NCBI RefSeq assembly: GCF_019578655.1
Contig: NC_063258.1
Coordinates: 13,768,802 to 13,832,801, forward strand
From: Ricinus communis
Taxonomy: Eukaryota > Streptophyta > Magnoliopsida > Malpighiales > Euphorbiaceae
DNA length: 64,000 nucleotides
Direction: 5' to 3'
Shown: piece by piece, positions 12,022 to 22,904 of the stretch
Numbering within the stretch: position 1 is the stretch's first letter
Layout: each line of letters opens with the position of its first letter
The notes under the pieces: generated by a model
The model's input: only the letters and a program-made list of their open reading frames with translations
Told to the model about the DNA's origin: nothing
Databases searched by the model: none
Position numbers and translations under genes: made by a program

Positions 12022-13500
12022 TGGTGATCTTCCTCGATATGATTGAGGAGTCCATGGAGGACTTTATGGATGACTTTTTTGTATTTGGTAACTCTTTTAC
12101 TCATTGTTTACATAATCTAAAACGCATGCTTGAGCGTTGTGTGGATGCTAACCTAGTCCTTAATTGAGAAAAGTGTCATCTTATAGTTAGGGAAGGTATA
12201 GTGATGAAACACAAAATTTCACATGAGGGGATGGAGGTCGATAGGGCCAAGGTGGATACTATTACTAAATTACCCCCACCTAGTTCAGTTAAGGCTGTTA
12301 AGAGTTTGTTAGGTCATGCAAGTTTTTATAAGAGGTTTATTAAGAACTTCTCTAAGATTGCTAGACCTTTAACTCAATTGCTTGTAAAGGATGCACCTTT
12401 TGTATTTTCTGATGATTGTTAGCATGCTTTTGAGTTGTTGAAGGAGAAACTAACAACATCCCCGATTATGGTCTCACTTAATTGGGAGCTGTCATTTGAG
12501 CTTATGCGTAATGCTAGTGATTTTGCAGTTGGAGCTGTTTTATGACAGAGGAGAGATAAAAAGTTCTAACCAATTTACTATGCTAGCAAGACATTGATTA
12601 ATGCCCAGGAGCACTACACCACTACTGAAAAGGAGCTTATGGCTATTGTTTTTGCATTTGACAAGTTCATATCTTATTTGGTGCTATCCAAGACTGTGGT
12701 CTATACGGACCATTCCGCACTCAAGTACTTGTTTAGCAAGAATGATGCAAAGACTGTTTGCTTGGTTCGGGACACCTAGAGTTCTTATTAGTGACAAGGG
12801 AAATCATTTTTATAATGGCCAGTTAGAAAAGGTGATTAAACGCTATAGTGTATCACACAGGTTTTCCACACCTTATCACCCACAAACTAGTGGGCAAGTG
12901 GAGGTCACTAATAGGGTTTTGAAATGGATTTTAGAGAAAACTGTAGGAGTGAGTAGGAAGGACTGGGCGGAGAAGCTAAATGATGCCTTGTGGGCATTTA
13001 GGATGGCCTATCGTACTTCAACTAGTTTTACACCATATAGGCTAGTTTAGGGGAAAGCATGCCATCTGCCTATTGAACTTGAGCATAAAGCATTGTGGGC
13101 TTTGAAAACTTGTAATTTTGATGTTGATAATGCATGTAAAAATAGACAGGGGCAGCTTAACAAGTTAGAAGAGTGGCGTAACCCAGCATATGGCAACTCC
13201 TTAGTCTATAAGGAGTGTACCAAGAAGTGGCATGATAAGAGGCTAAGGAGCACTAAGGAGTTCCAAGTTGGGGAGAGTGTGTTATTGTATAACTCATGAC
13301 TCCAGCTCTATCCTAGGAAGCTAAAGAGTCGCTGGTCAGGACCGTTCACCATCCAGCAAGTTATCCCCTATGTCACAATGGAATTGCACCATCTAGAACA
13401 GGGAAACTTCAAGGTCAATAGGCATAGGTTGAAGCATTACTATGGTGACTCATTGGAGCTCGAGGAGCGAGTTAACCTTGTATTGCATCAACAAGAGTAG
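12022..13500 (+). pseudogene. Athila-B pol remnant: RT palm to RNase H, and integrase
   Basis: Fragment of Athila polyprotein. It shows the RT active-site region with FMDDFFVFG (about 12060-12090; FMDD is the Athila form of YxDD), RT thumb [20 protein letters not shown] (12290-12350), and RNase H landmarks NASDFAVGAV, EKELMAIVFAFDKF and VVYTDHSALKYL. The text jumps at about 12755 from KNDAKT straight into integrase WFGTPRVLISDKGNHF, losing the RNase H/integrase linker, the zinc domain and the first catalytic Asp. Integrase then continues with HPQTSGQVEVTNR (the conserved Glu is present), FRMAYRTSTSFTPYRLV, and a C-terminal part to LVLHQQE. In-frame stops occur near 12165, 12421, 12545, 13048 and 13298. 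It begins abruptly ~35 bases after the primer site of an unrelated LTR, so the 5' half of Athila-B is missing. Confidence 0.87.
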
Positions 13501-14523
13501 CTCAAGCATTATTAGTCCAGCTAAGTGACTCAGGGAAAAGAAGAAGCGCTTTTGGGAGGCACTCCAACTTTTATTTTATGTTTTTATACATTTTAATCAT
13601 TGGTTTTGGAACATTGTTTCTTCTAGTTTAGTCTTCATTTTCATTTAATTTTTTTAAGTTTTATATGCCGTTTGAGTGTTTAGAAATATGTGGAAGGTAA
13701 CTTGAATATTTGATTGTTGAAAATTGTAGGAAATTGCGTGTGAAAAAATGCCTAAAATGAATTCTGAGCTTCAGCATGGTCTTGGAGGTTCAACACGCCC
13801 ACCCGTGCTGGTCAACAAGGACGTGTTGTGGGCAACCAAACTGTGTTGAGAGAAACATGTAATTTTAGCACGTCTTTTGAGACTAAGATGGTTTGTGGAC
13901 ACAATCGTGTCAGACAACACGCTCGTGTTGAGGACACATAAACTGTGTTAAGCTGGAATGGGAATTCAGCACATCTTCCGAGAGTAACACGTGCTATGGA
14001 CACGACCGTGTAAGATAACATGCCTGTGTTTAGGACACATAACCGTGTTCAATACTCCATTTTGGTATGTGATTTTACTCTTTTCTCTAATTTAGTTAAT
14101 TATTTCTAAAAAATTTTATATTGTTTCTTATTTTCATTAATCTCTTTATTAATTTTATTATTTTATAAATTCATCACTTTTGTTGCATTTTATTTATTGT
14201 TTCATTGAATTTATTATTTTTCTTTTAATGTTGATTTGATGTTATTTTTTATTTTGCTTTATTAGTTACTATTGTTTATATTTTTTATTTCTTTTATTCT
14301 ACATTTGAATTGCCCAATTATCACTGTTTTGATATTTGAACTTGCTGAATTATGAGCTGGTTTGGTGAATTAGCCATTATGCTGCTGAATTGGAAATTAA
14401 CTAATGCAAGTGTGCCGAAAATATGTTAAATTGCTATTAAACTGTTGCTATTAGAATAATTGTCTCTTTAGTGCAAGAATTATTGTTTTGGCAAGAGTTT
14501 TGATTAATTTTCATACAGGAACT
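13501..14523 (+). other. Athila-B spacer between pol and post-pol ORF
   Basis: No gene. It begins with the conserved Athila block 'gtccagctaag' plus 'aagcgcttttgggaggcac' (13516-13565). A cluster of GTGTTG/CACG words follows (13785-14060), then very AT-rich sequence. The short minus frame at 13812-14021 arises from the repeated words. Confidence 0.7.
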
Positions 14524-15190
14524 ATGGCTGAGCAGCATGAGAGACCCAGAAGGTGGGTGTCGCCAAGAGAAGGCGTTCAGACCCGATTGACCCACCTGCA
14601 CCTACACCTACACTTACACCTCGACCACCGATCCCTATAGCTCTAGCTCCATCTACATCTCTCGAACGACATAGACTTTTTATAGTTTCAGAGCCCCACT
14701 CATGAGGCTCGTTACTAGCAGCTGCGGTACAGGTAGTTAGGCTGTGGGAGATGCATCGACTGGCAGGCATTTTTGAAACAGTTAGCCTAGCTATTGAGGT
14801 TTGAGAGTTACTTCAAACTCCACCTTTTGAGGCCTTCTTCAGCATTGTGGAGCCCACTTACAAGGAGCTCACACTTGAGTTCGCCTATACTTTCTTCCTT
14901 CAGACATATATCAGGGACTGGTTGTAGCCAGAAGCCATTTCATTTCGGTTAAGGGGTCAGTCTTGCATGATGAGTATTCCCCAGTTTGGTGTTGCACTTG
15001 GCCTCTATGACTAGGCGACCATAGAGTCAGATGATTTCAGAGGTTCCTTATACAATCCGGGAGTTTCTTTCGACGTAGACAATTGGCCTAGGGAGATAGG
15101 AAAGAGGCAGCCTTGCAGCAGAATAGGATGGATGATTTTGACTTTGCTGATTTTGGCAAATATTTTCCACCTCCTCCACCACCACTAGCC
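14524..15190 (+). pseudogene. Athila-B post-pol ORF, badly decayed
   Basis: Equivalent of the ORFs at 7483-9024 and 56618-58157 but from a more distant subfamily. It starts ATGGCTGAGCAGCATGAG at 14524 after a spacer. Recognisable parts are FFSIVEPTYKELTLEF (about 14830-14880), SFRLRGQSCMMSIPQFG (about 14938-14988) and a short acidic stretch. Stops interrupt it (for example at the TAG in 'ggttgtagcc', ~14925, and in 'gactaggcg', ~15010), and the C-terminal half is missing. The minus frame at 14522-14770 is a shadow. Confidence 0.7.
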
Positions 15191-15235
15191 CAACAAGATG
15201 AGTTGGGCAGTATCCCTTTTCCTTTTTTGTGTACT

Positions 15236-15277
15236 TAAATTGTTGCGGATAGTCTGTCCTTCAAGTGTGGGGTGGGT
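15236..15277 (+). promoter_or_regulatory. Degenerate hairpin plus second purine tract, Athila-B
   Basis: CTTCAAGTGTGGGGTGGGT at 15259-15277 matches 18460-18478. The upstream hairpin arms are no longer complementary here. Confidence 0.5.
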
Positions 15278-16780
15278 AAGCCGTTGTTTTGGCTTTTATT
15301 TTTCTTATATTTTCCAATTGTTATGTAATGTAATATTGATGATGTATATCTTTAGGATACTTAGGATGTTTATTAGCTTTTTTTTTTATCTTCGAAAGAT
15401 TGATAGTTATGATTTTGAGCATGAGATTTTTCCTCATTGTTTGTTGCTTTTGGAATATTACTGAGTAATTTTTGGTTTATCATAGTGGCTGGGTTAAACT
15501 AGTGTTACTTGACCATTTTTTAAGTTTGTTAATTTGAATTTGATTAGTTGTTACGTTTTGTGTATGAATTGATTAAATAATGATTTCATTGATGGTATTT
15601 GGACACCTTATGCAAATGTACACAGTTAAATTTTGAGTTTTTGAACCTAATTGAGCATACATCATAAATGCTCCTTTTTCCTTGTTTGAGTGTGCATTGT
15701 ACTCTTCTTATTTCTAGAACTTTCTCTGTAATGATTGTTGAAGTCACATGAATAATCAAATATTGTGAAATGATAAGGACACTTAGGATTCACCCTTGTA
15801 GCCAAATCCAACCTGTAAATATTTTACATTAGTTAGCCAAGTTTGAGCCTATTCACTTTCTTCATTTTTATCATTTTTTTTATCATCACACTTTGTTAAG
15901 CCTTTCATTGATTGATACTTACCCAATTTTTGGAACTTTTGCAATGTGTTCATTGAGTTGTTGGATAAACTGTCAGTTTTATGAGTACTTTGAATTCACT
16001 AAATCCCTCAAAAATTTAGTCTATATGCTCCGTTCAATCCAAAATAAAAATCTGTTGCTTAAAAAAATAGTACTTTATTGAGTATTCATTCATTCTTCAC
16101 CTTTTGAGCATCTTGTTTTACAGATTTTAGAACTATAGTGAATTTAATTACCTTTGTTGGCATTTAGTCCTTTTTGAGCTCCCTGCAATCCAAAATAAAA
16201 ATCTATTGCTTAAAAAATAGTACTTTATGTATTCATTCATTCTTTACCTTTTGAGCATCTTGTTTTAGAGATTTTAGAACTATAGTGAATTTCTTTTTTT
16301 GGCATTTAGTCCTTTTTGAGCTGACATTGGGGGGAAGGCATTGCAAAAAGTCCAAAAGTTATATACACCTCACTCCTAAATTTCCATTCCTATACCTAAG
16401 CCCCATTTCAACCCTTCTGAAGACCCTTGATTGTGATGTTTGATTGTTTACAGTAGCGGAGACGGGATTTATGAGCAAGCATATGGCAAGTAGGTTGAAT
16501 ATAATTACGTTAGGGGATTAATGACTACCTTTTAAACACCGAGTGCATAAAGTGATCCCTTGTGAGGCATATGCTTTCTTGGATATTTGATGTTGAATAT
16601 ACTATTTAATTTCTTCATACACTAACATAATAATTACTCTTGTTTAGATTGCTAGTTTAGTTTTCAGTTGAGCTTCAATTTGGGATAGATTGAATATTGC
16701 TTAATTGTAATCAAATGCATGAATTTTAAGGGGGGTTGATTACAAGCTTAGGATCTAAATTGTTGATTGCTTGAGGACAA
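15278..16780 (+). other. Athila-B 3' non-coding region
   Basis: No gene. AT-rich and broadly collinear with 58430-59850, with shared words such as 'gagcaagc' and 'cccttgattg'-like text just before the tract. It contains the direct duplication at 16035-16330. The frames at 15198-15464 and 15893-16081 have no family resemblance. Confidence 0.65.
16035..16330 (+). repeat. About 160-bp tandem duplication
   Basis: The segment starting CAATCCAAAATAAAAATCT at 16035 recurs at 16196, and both continue through 'tactttat', 'cttttgagcatcttg' and 'catttagtcc'. Differences are few by eye, so the duplication is relatively young or homogenised. Confidence 0.85.
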
Positions 16781-16805
16781 GGAAAAGCTTAAGTGTGTGG
16801 TGATT
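16781..16805 (+). promoter_or_regulatory. Polypurine tract of Athila-B
   Basis: GGAAAAGCTTAAGTGTGTGG plus TGATT sits immediately before the LTR start TGATATCC. It is a one-base variant of the Athila-A tract, preceded by the shared 'cttgaggacaag'. Confidence 0.85.
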
Positions 16806-17321
16806 TGATATCCTTGATAATACACATGTTTGCATGCTTGATTTTGAGTTATTTTTATACCAATTTATGTGGTTTTGTATTAGAATCACCCAGTTTTAGT
16901 TTTCTTTGTGTCTCAGGTGTTTTTCTAGGTGCATCATCAAAGATAGAGAGAAATCAGACAAGAATCAGGAAGAAACGGACGAATCGGAGGTGTTAGACTG
17001 TTCAACATGCCCGTGCTAAGGAGCACGGTCAAGGTCAGAGGGCGTGCTGAAATGTCTTCCCTATGGCAATTTGAAGCGATGTGCAACACAATTTCCGAGA
17101 GTGATACTGCCTAAGAGCATGTCTGTGTTGAGGAGCACAACCCAAATCCAAGTCGTGCTGAAGAAGGCCAAATGTACACTTTTAGATCAATAAGACATGG
17201 ATTCAGGCCGTGTTTGATCCCAAAATGTAAGTTAAAAGAAAAGAAAAGAAAGAAAAAAAAAAAGAAAAAAAGAGGAGAAGAAGAGAACTTTGGACTATTC
17301 AAGATAAACCTTGAGAGCTAA
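16806..17321 (+). repeat. Athila-B 3' LTR, first part
   Basis: Starts TGATATCCTTG after the polypurine tract. It includes a GC-rich CACGGTC/CGTGCTG cluster (16995-17160) and an A-rich purine run (17230-17275). It is interrupted at 17321/17322 by Athila-C and resumes at 21200. Confidence 0.85.
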
Positions 17322-17778
17322 TGATGTGCATAAAATACACACATCTAAATGGGGTTTTTAAGATTAATTTTATGGACATTTGGATGTGAATTGGTCCCAA
17401 CACTCACCTTATGCGTATGTTTGTGTGCATTAGGTCCAAAAGAAGTCAAAGAATGATAAAGGGAAGAATTGGAGCATAATTGGATGTTAAAGCTGCCGAA
17501 ACAAGCTAAGTATGCACATGAGGAAGCTAAACATGGCCGTGTTGGTTTCAACACTGGTCGTGTTCCTAACGTGGGCACCAACACGGGTCGTGTTAGGTGC
17601 ATTACACATCAAGAAGTTTTTAGAGAGCATGGCCACAGAGAGTAACACGGGAATAAACACCAGTCAGTGTTGGGAACACGGGCATCAACACGGCCGTGTT
17701 GGCGGTGACAAGGGGAATTAATTAAAAGAAAGAAATAGAGGAAAGAAAGAAGAAGAGCGAGGGAGAACGTCCCACAAG
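17322..17778 (+). repeat. Athila-C 5' LTR, truncated
   Basis: Matches the first ~450 bp of the 3' LTR (19774 onward), including the GC-rich CACGG..CCGTG cluster. It breaks off after 'gggagaacgtcccac', where the 3' LTR reads 'gggagaacatcccaa' and continues another ~970 bp. A deletion has joined it to internal sequence. Confidence 0.85.
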
Positions 17779-18200
17779 TCCCTTCGATGATGGAAGATTA
17801 GCACGAGTTATCCAATGAAGAAGTCTTGGAGGAGCTCAAATTTCTTCTAGCAAGTGAACCAAGCCAAGGACTGGAGAAAATCATTGACGTTCCTGAAGAA
17901 ATTGCCCAACCGTCGATCCTTCTAATTGGTGAAACTTCAGCTTTCAAATTGGAAGAGCCCCTAGAGCATCATGAATACGTGCAATTATACGAGGAGCGTG
18001 TTTTGCCCATCATACTAGCAGCTTGCTTGATAGTCGGGAAGAGGAAATTGATGATTATCCCTCTAAGCGGATACTTGAAGCCATTTGCTTGGAAGAAGGA
18101 TGGATGGTCATCAATCCCCACCGTTTGCTTTTCATCATGAGTCCAGCTAAGAAGACTCATCACATAAAAAAGAAGCGCTTTTGGGAGGCACCCCAATTTT
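17779..18200 (+). pseudogene. Athila-C remnant at pol N-terminus
   Basis: A 104-codon frame (17826-18140) resembles the acidic linker before RT in Athila polyproteins, by position and by the LPIILAACL-type segment followed by a Lys/Glu-rich stretch in a shifted frame. It runs directly into the conserved pol-end block 'gtccagctaagaagactc' and 'agaagcgcttttgggaggca' (18140-18196). RT, RNase H and integrase are therefore deleted. The assignment is by position and weak similarity only. Confidence 0.5.
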
Positions 18201-19751
18201 TATCTTTAATCTCTAATATTTTAACCTTTTGTTTTGAAACATTTTATTAATTTTAGTTTTCATATTTTATTTAATTTTTATTTCAGTTTTGATTTTAATT
18301 CTTTATTTTATTATTTGCAGCCACTCCTCTACCACAGACTAGCCAATGCCCTGATATCCCTAAGGATGCACCTCTTTTCACTCCAGAGCCATAGTCAGGG
18401 CAGTATTAGCCCTTTTTCCTTTTTCATTTCTTATATTTTGTACACTGGGGACAATGTCTCCTTCAAGTGTGGGGTGGGTGATATTTATCCCATCTCAGTT
18501 ATTTGTTTATTCTTTGTGCATTTTTTTATAAAATTTTGAACATTTTTTCACTTTGTTTCGATGCTCTTACTGTTGACTTGCTTTTGAAATCCTGTTTATA
18601 TCCATGTGATCGAGTAAAACCGATAGTGTTGAGTCTTGCGGAAGAATGTAAGTTATTTAGTTTGAGTTTTGCAATAAGTTGCTTTGGTTTATTTAATTCT
18701 GTTTTGATGATTTTTGTTTGGAACCTACTCAAAAGCACACTTGTGAGAAATTGAGCCTAAATTGTAAGCATACACTTTATATGCTTGTATTTATTTCTTA
18801 TTGAGAGTGTCAATTACTGTCTTTACTTCTAGAACTTGCTCGGTAATGCTTTTGAGGGCCACAAGGAGAGTTTAACACTTTGGTATGATAGAGGCACTTA
18901 GGTTTTTCATTCTAGCCAAATAGCGTTCATTCGTTTATTGATTCTGTAGATAACCCCTTCTTTCACCGTTTTTTATCATATTCCATTACCACTTAGTTTT
19001 ATTCTGCTTTGGGTTATGATTCTGCACATGAGTTGTTTTTATTAGGAATTTTTTCTTGGGAATAGTGTGGAATCTTGTAGCAGCTTTCTTCAATCCAAAA
19101 GAAATTTACTTTATTATGTGAATGTTCTTCCCTTATGGAAAAAAAGAGAAAAAAAAAAAGAAAAAAAAAGAAATAGAAGAATAAGAGGGAAAGGTGATGA
19201 AAAGAAAGAAAGTAAGTGAGCTAAACATTTTGACTTGATTCCTATTTCCCACCTTGGACTACTATCCATTGTTTACCCCTTGTGACCATTGTGGCTTGTG
19301 TGCAAGTCATGTATTTCATTGCAGAACACCATAGGTTCAACTCTTACCAAATTTACCTACACCTACCTAATCCCCATTACAACCCTTATAAAGACCTCTT
19401 GACATGGTTGTTGACTCTCCATAAGTGGTAGGAGTAGGATTTAAGAGCAAGCATATAGTAAGTAAGGCAGTAATTGATCCATTGAGTGATTAAACACTAC
19501 CCTTTAAACACTTTGAGTGATTTAGAGTGAATCTGGTGAGGAGTTGGTTTTGAATAATTTTGTTGAGAGAGTATTTTGCGAATTATTGGTATCTTGGTTG
19601 TGATACTTGAATTGATTGCTTCATTTCTTTTTGTTTGACTTACGCTTGTTAAGGATATGTGCGGGAGCTCTCTAGCTTGTCTGTCAGTTTAAGTGTTGTT
19701 CCTTAGTGGTTTATTTTCCTTATTTTACTTTTGATTGCTTGAGGACAAGCA
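18201..19751 (+). other. Athila-C 3' non-coding region
   Basis: No gene. It holds the hairpin and second purine tract (18442-18478) and a purine run at 19138-19180. Text near 18890-19520 is collinear with 15770-16560 of Athila-B. Frames at 18234-18754 look non-coding. Confidence 0.65.
18442..18478 (+). promoter_or_regulatory. Hairpin plus second purine tract, Athila-C
   Basis: ACACTG-GGGA-CAATGT (one mismatch) is followed after five bases by TTCAAGTGTGGGGTGGGT. This is the clearest of the four copies for the purine tract. Confidence 0.6.
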
Positions 19752-19773
19752 ATGAGCTAAGTATGGGGTTATT
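19752..19773 (+). promoter_or_regulatory. Polypurine tract of Athila-C
   Basis: ATGAGCTAAGTATGGGGTTATT lies immediately before TGATGTGCG and after 'cttgaggacaagc'. It is a diverged form of the Athila-A/B tract. Confidence 0.8.
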
Positions 19774-21194
19774 TGATGTGCGTAAAATACACATATCTAA
19801 ATAGGGTTTTTAAGATTAATTTTATGGACATTTGGATGTGAATTGGTCCCAACACTCACCCTATGCATCTGTTTGTGTGCATTAGGTTCAAAAGAAGTCA
19901 AAGAATGATAAAGGGAAGAATTGGAGCATAATTGGACGTCAAAGCTACTGAAACAAGCTAAGTATGCGCATGAGGAAGCTGAACCTGGCCATGTTGGTTT
20001 CAACACTGGTCGTGTTCCCAACACAGGCACCAACACGGGTCGTGTTGGGTGTATTACACATCAAAGAAAATGAAGTTTTTAGGGAGCACGACCATAGAGA
20101 GTAACACGGGAATAAACACCAGTCCATGTTGGGAACACGGGCATCAACACGTCCATGTTGGCGGCGACAGGGGGAATTAATTAAAAGAAAGAAGAGAGGA
20201 AAGAAAGAAGAAGAGTGGGGGAGAACATCCCAAACCCTAATATTTCTCTCTCTAAGGGTTTTTTGAGCTGGAACCAAGGGAAAAGGAGACTTGGATTAAG
20301 GTTTCAATCGGATTCCCTTCAAAGATTAAAGATTGGGCGAGGTTCGTTGATTGGTTTTCAAATCGAGCAAGAGGAATTGGAGCTGTTTACTCTCATCCAA
20401 GGGTGTAATCGGGTTCCTCTACCTTTACTCATCGTTGTAATTGAATCCTTATGGATTTTGATAATGAACATGATTAGTTAGATTGATTAAATCAATTGGG
20501 ATTTCTTTACTATATTGGCTTGATATTATATTAATGGATTGTTTGGGTTAGTTTTGTATTCTTCTTGCTTTCAGTATTAATAAGATAATGCATTATTCAT
20601 GAGACGTTGTGAATTGTGTGTTTAGATTGCTTTGTGTGATTGAGAAGTCCATTTCGCAATTAGAATTTTGAATAGCAAGAACTGGTTAATAATCGCTTAG
20701 AGATAAGGATAATTAACTAGCTGGATTAAGAATTAACAAAGCTTAATAGAGGCGGATTAAAGCTTCATGCTAATTTAAGAATCAATCATTAGGAAGAGAT
20801 TCCAACTTTAGGTTATTAGATTTAGGAATTCAGTTATCTCGATAGAGAAACCGAATTCGGTTAAGAATTCGTCCACAGGTAGCATAATTAGACTCACTAA
20901 TTCTTTATCTTTTGTTTGATTGCTAACTAGTTTAGGTTCCTTTTGGGTTTGCTTTCTTGTCTTGGTTATTTTATTTATCAATTACTCCTGCATCTCCCTT
21001 AGAACTTAGCTTGTAGCTATTAGTTAGTTTAGAAATTATTCATCACTAATTTAAGGTCAATATAACAAAGAACAAAGGAGTAACTCTAGGCTTTCACTTT
21101 CCCGAGGAATACGAGCTTCATACTCGCCATTAGTGCTAGACTGCATCGATAGGTACATTGCCTTAGATTGTAGCTGCATAGATAGTAACCATCA
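19774..21194 (+). repeat. Athila-C 3' LTR, complete
   Basis: About 1,421 bp, TGATGTGCG...ACCATCA. It has a GC-rich palindromic-word cluster (19985-20170), a conserved inner block ('cgttgtgaattgtg', 'gattccaactttaggtt') and the terminal 'gccttagattgtagct'. The frame at 20215-20481 is LTR sequence that recurs, reversed, at 366-560. Confidence 0.9.
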
Positions 21195-21199
21195 GCTAA

Positions 21200-22160
21200 C
21201 TTCTAGACGATCAAGAAGAGAAAAATGAAAATGAATTCCACCTCAACATCTTCAAGATAGCCGCTCTTGAGGATTGGATCGAAGATTCAAGGGAAGAAGA
21301 AAGAGATCTTGAGTTGTAGAGTGTGGATACAGAGTTATTCAAGAGGGAATAGCATCTCACCAATTGAGAAAAAGGTGTTCATGTTCTTTTCAATTCTTGT
21401 CTACTTTGTATTCAATTCCTGTTTTAGTTTAATCATGAACATGTGTAACTAATTCTATTAAACCTATTTGGGGCTGATCTTTAGCCATGCTAGGCTTGTT
21501 TTATGCTTAAATGATTGGATTATTGATTTAAGATTATAGTTTTCATTCAAGTATAATAAAATTTATTGTTTCTTCTTCATTGTTGAATCAATTTGAGAAC
21601 TCCTTTGTAATTGTAAAATTCAATTGAGTTTGGACAACTACTTGTGTGATTAGGAGATTTGCATCCTAGAGATAAGTGTAATAGCTTACTGGAATAAGAA
21701 CTAGACATTCTTATTAGCGGTAATTTAGAAGTTAATGCTATTCTAAAATCAATTATTAAGAAGAGATTCCAACTTTAGATCTTTAGGGTTAAGAATTGGT
21801 TAACTCGAGAGAGAAGCCAATTTATTCAAGAATTTACCCACAAATCGTAATTCTTAAAAAATCAATTCATAATTTATTGTTTGTAAGCCGGCTAGCTAAA
21901 ATGATCCCCAATTTGGTTAACTCATCTTATTATCCTTTTTCAACTTTTATTCTCTTTATTAAAATTTCGCTTCCAATTTCATTCTTAATCATTTTTAGTT
22001 AATAATCTTCACAACTTTTTGATCGGTTAGATAATAGAAATAGCGTAGTAGCAATAGTTTCTCAGTTCCGGTGGGATAGGATATTGATACTTGTCATACC
22101 TAGATTACATTCGATTGGTGTAGTTGCATGTAGATTGCTAGTCGTGTTAGCGAACTATCA
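21200..22160 (+). repeat. Athila-B 3' LTR, second part
   Basis: Continuation of the LTR interrupted at 17321. It contains the Athila inner block ('gattccaactttag', 'aactcgagagagaa') and ends CGAACTATCA at 22160. The two parts total about 1.48 kb. Confidence 0.82.
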
Positions 22161-22885
22161 CGAATCAAGGCTGCTCCTTAAAGATTTTAGATTCTTTGAA
22201 AATTAATCATTCAAATCTTGATGCAATTGTCTTTCCCACTTCTTTGGCTTAGGTTTAGGATTATAGAAATTTTGACTGAAACTTTTCATAATGATTATCT
22301 TTCTTTTGTCCCCACAATCTAACATAAGATTGATAAAGAAGATCTCAACATCCTCTAGAAAATTCTTCTTGACAAAACATCTCACACAAAACTCACGTGT
22401 TTAGCATTGAAACTCTACTGTTCTTGTAAAGACTAAATCAATTAATTATCAAACAATCAAAGTTATAACTATTCAATAACTAATGAATAAAATTTAAAAC
22501 ACACACAAAAACATAAAAACATGAAAACTAAACTAGACTTAATGAACAAGATTAAGCCTATACATAATGAAAGACACAAGAACAAAGGTAATAAAAGGCT
22601 AACTAAGCTTAATAAGTTTAGAAAACAAAATGCAGAATTTTTTTTTATATTTGATTTTTTTGTTGGCTCTTTTTCCTCTTCTTTCCTTTTTTTTGAATGT
22701 ACTTGACTAAAGAATTTGGAACAAGTGAAGATATGATTAGAACAATTAATCATAAACAATCATAAAACATATTTAAATAAGATCACAAGAATGAAACTAA
22801 TTTTCTTTTTAACTTGAATGAAGTTTGGATAAAGAAGAATGAAAAAAAAACAAAGAATATGCGAAAATTGAAGATATGTAACTTG
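22161..22885 (-). other. Internal 5' region of a minus-strand gypsy element
   Basis: No confident gene. It lies just inside the primer site at 22886-22898 (minus), so it should be leader or start of gag. A 60-codon minus frame (22203-22385) may be a gag scrap, because 32870-32960 resembles it in the same orientation. An AT-rich, low-complexity stretch covers 22400-22880. Confidence 0.45.
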
Positions 22886-22898
22886 ATTTAGAAGCCAA
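22886..22898 (-). promoter_or_regulatory. Primer-binding site, tRNA-iMet type (minus)
   Basis: The plus strand reads AAGCTCTGATACG, whose complement CGTATCAGAGCTT matches TGGTATCAGAGC except at the start. It marks the inner edge of the LTR to its right. Confidence 0.7.
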
Positions 22899-22904
22899 AG
22901 CTCT

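Larger units (their letters stand above)
17322..21194 (+). mobile_element. Athila-C deleted element nested in Athila-B LTR
   Basis: Begins TGATGTGCAT and ends ACCATCA, flanked by the 5-bp direct repeat GCTAA (17317-17321 and 21195-21199). This is the expected integration footprint. It comprises a truncated 5' LTR (17322 to about 17778), a short coding remnant, a 3' non-coding region, a polypurine tract and a full 3' LTR. The primer site, gag, RT, RNase H and integrase are gone. Without the insert the host LTR would be about 1.47 kb, like the other Athila LTRs here. Confidence 0.9.

Noticed and set aside
14522..14770. Minus-strand 82-codon ORF
   Set aside because: It is antisense to the recognisable start of the Athila-B post-pol ORF.
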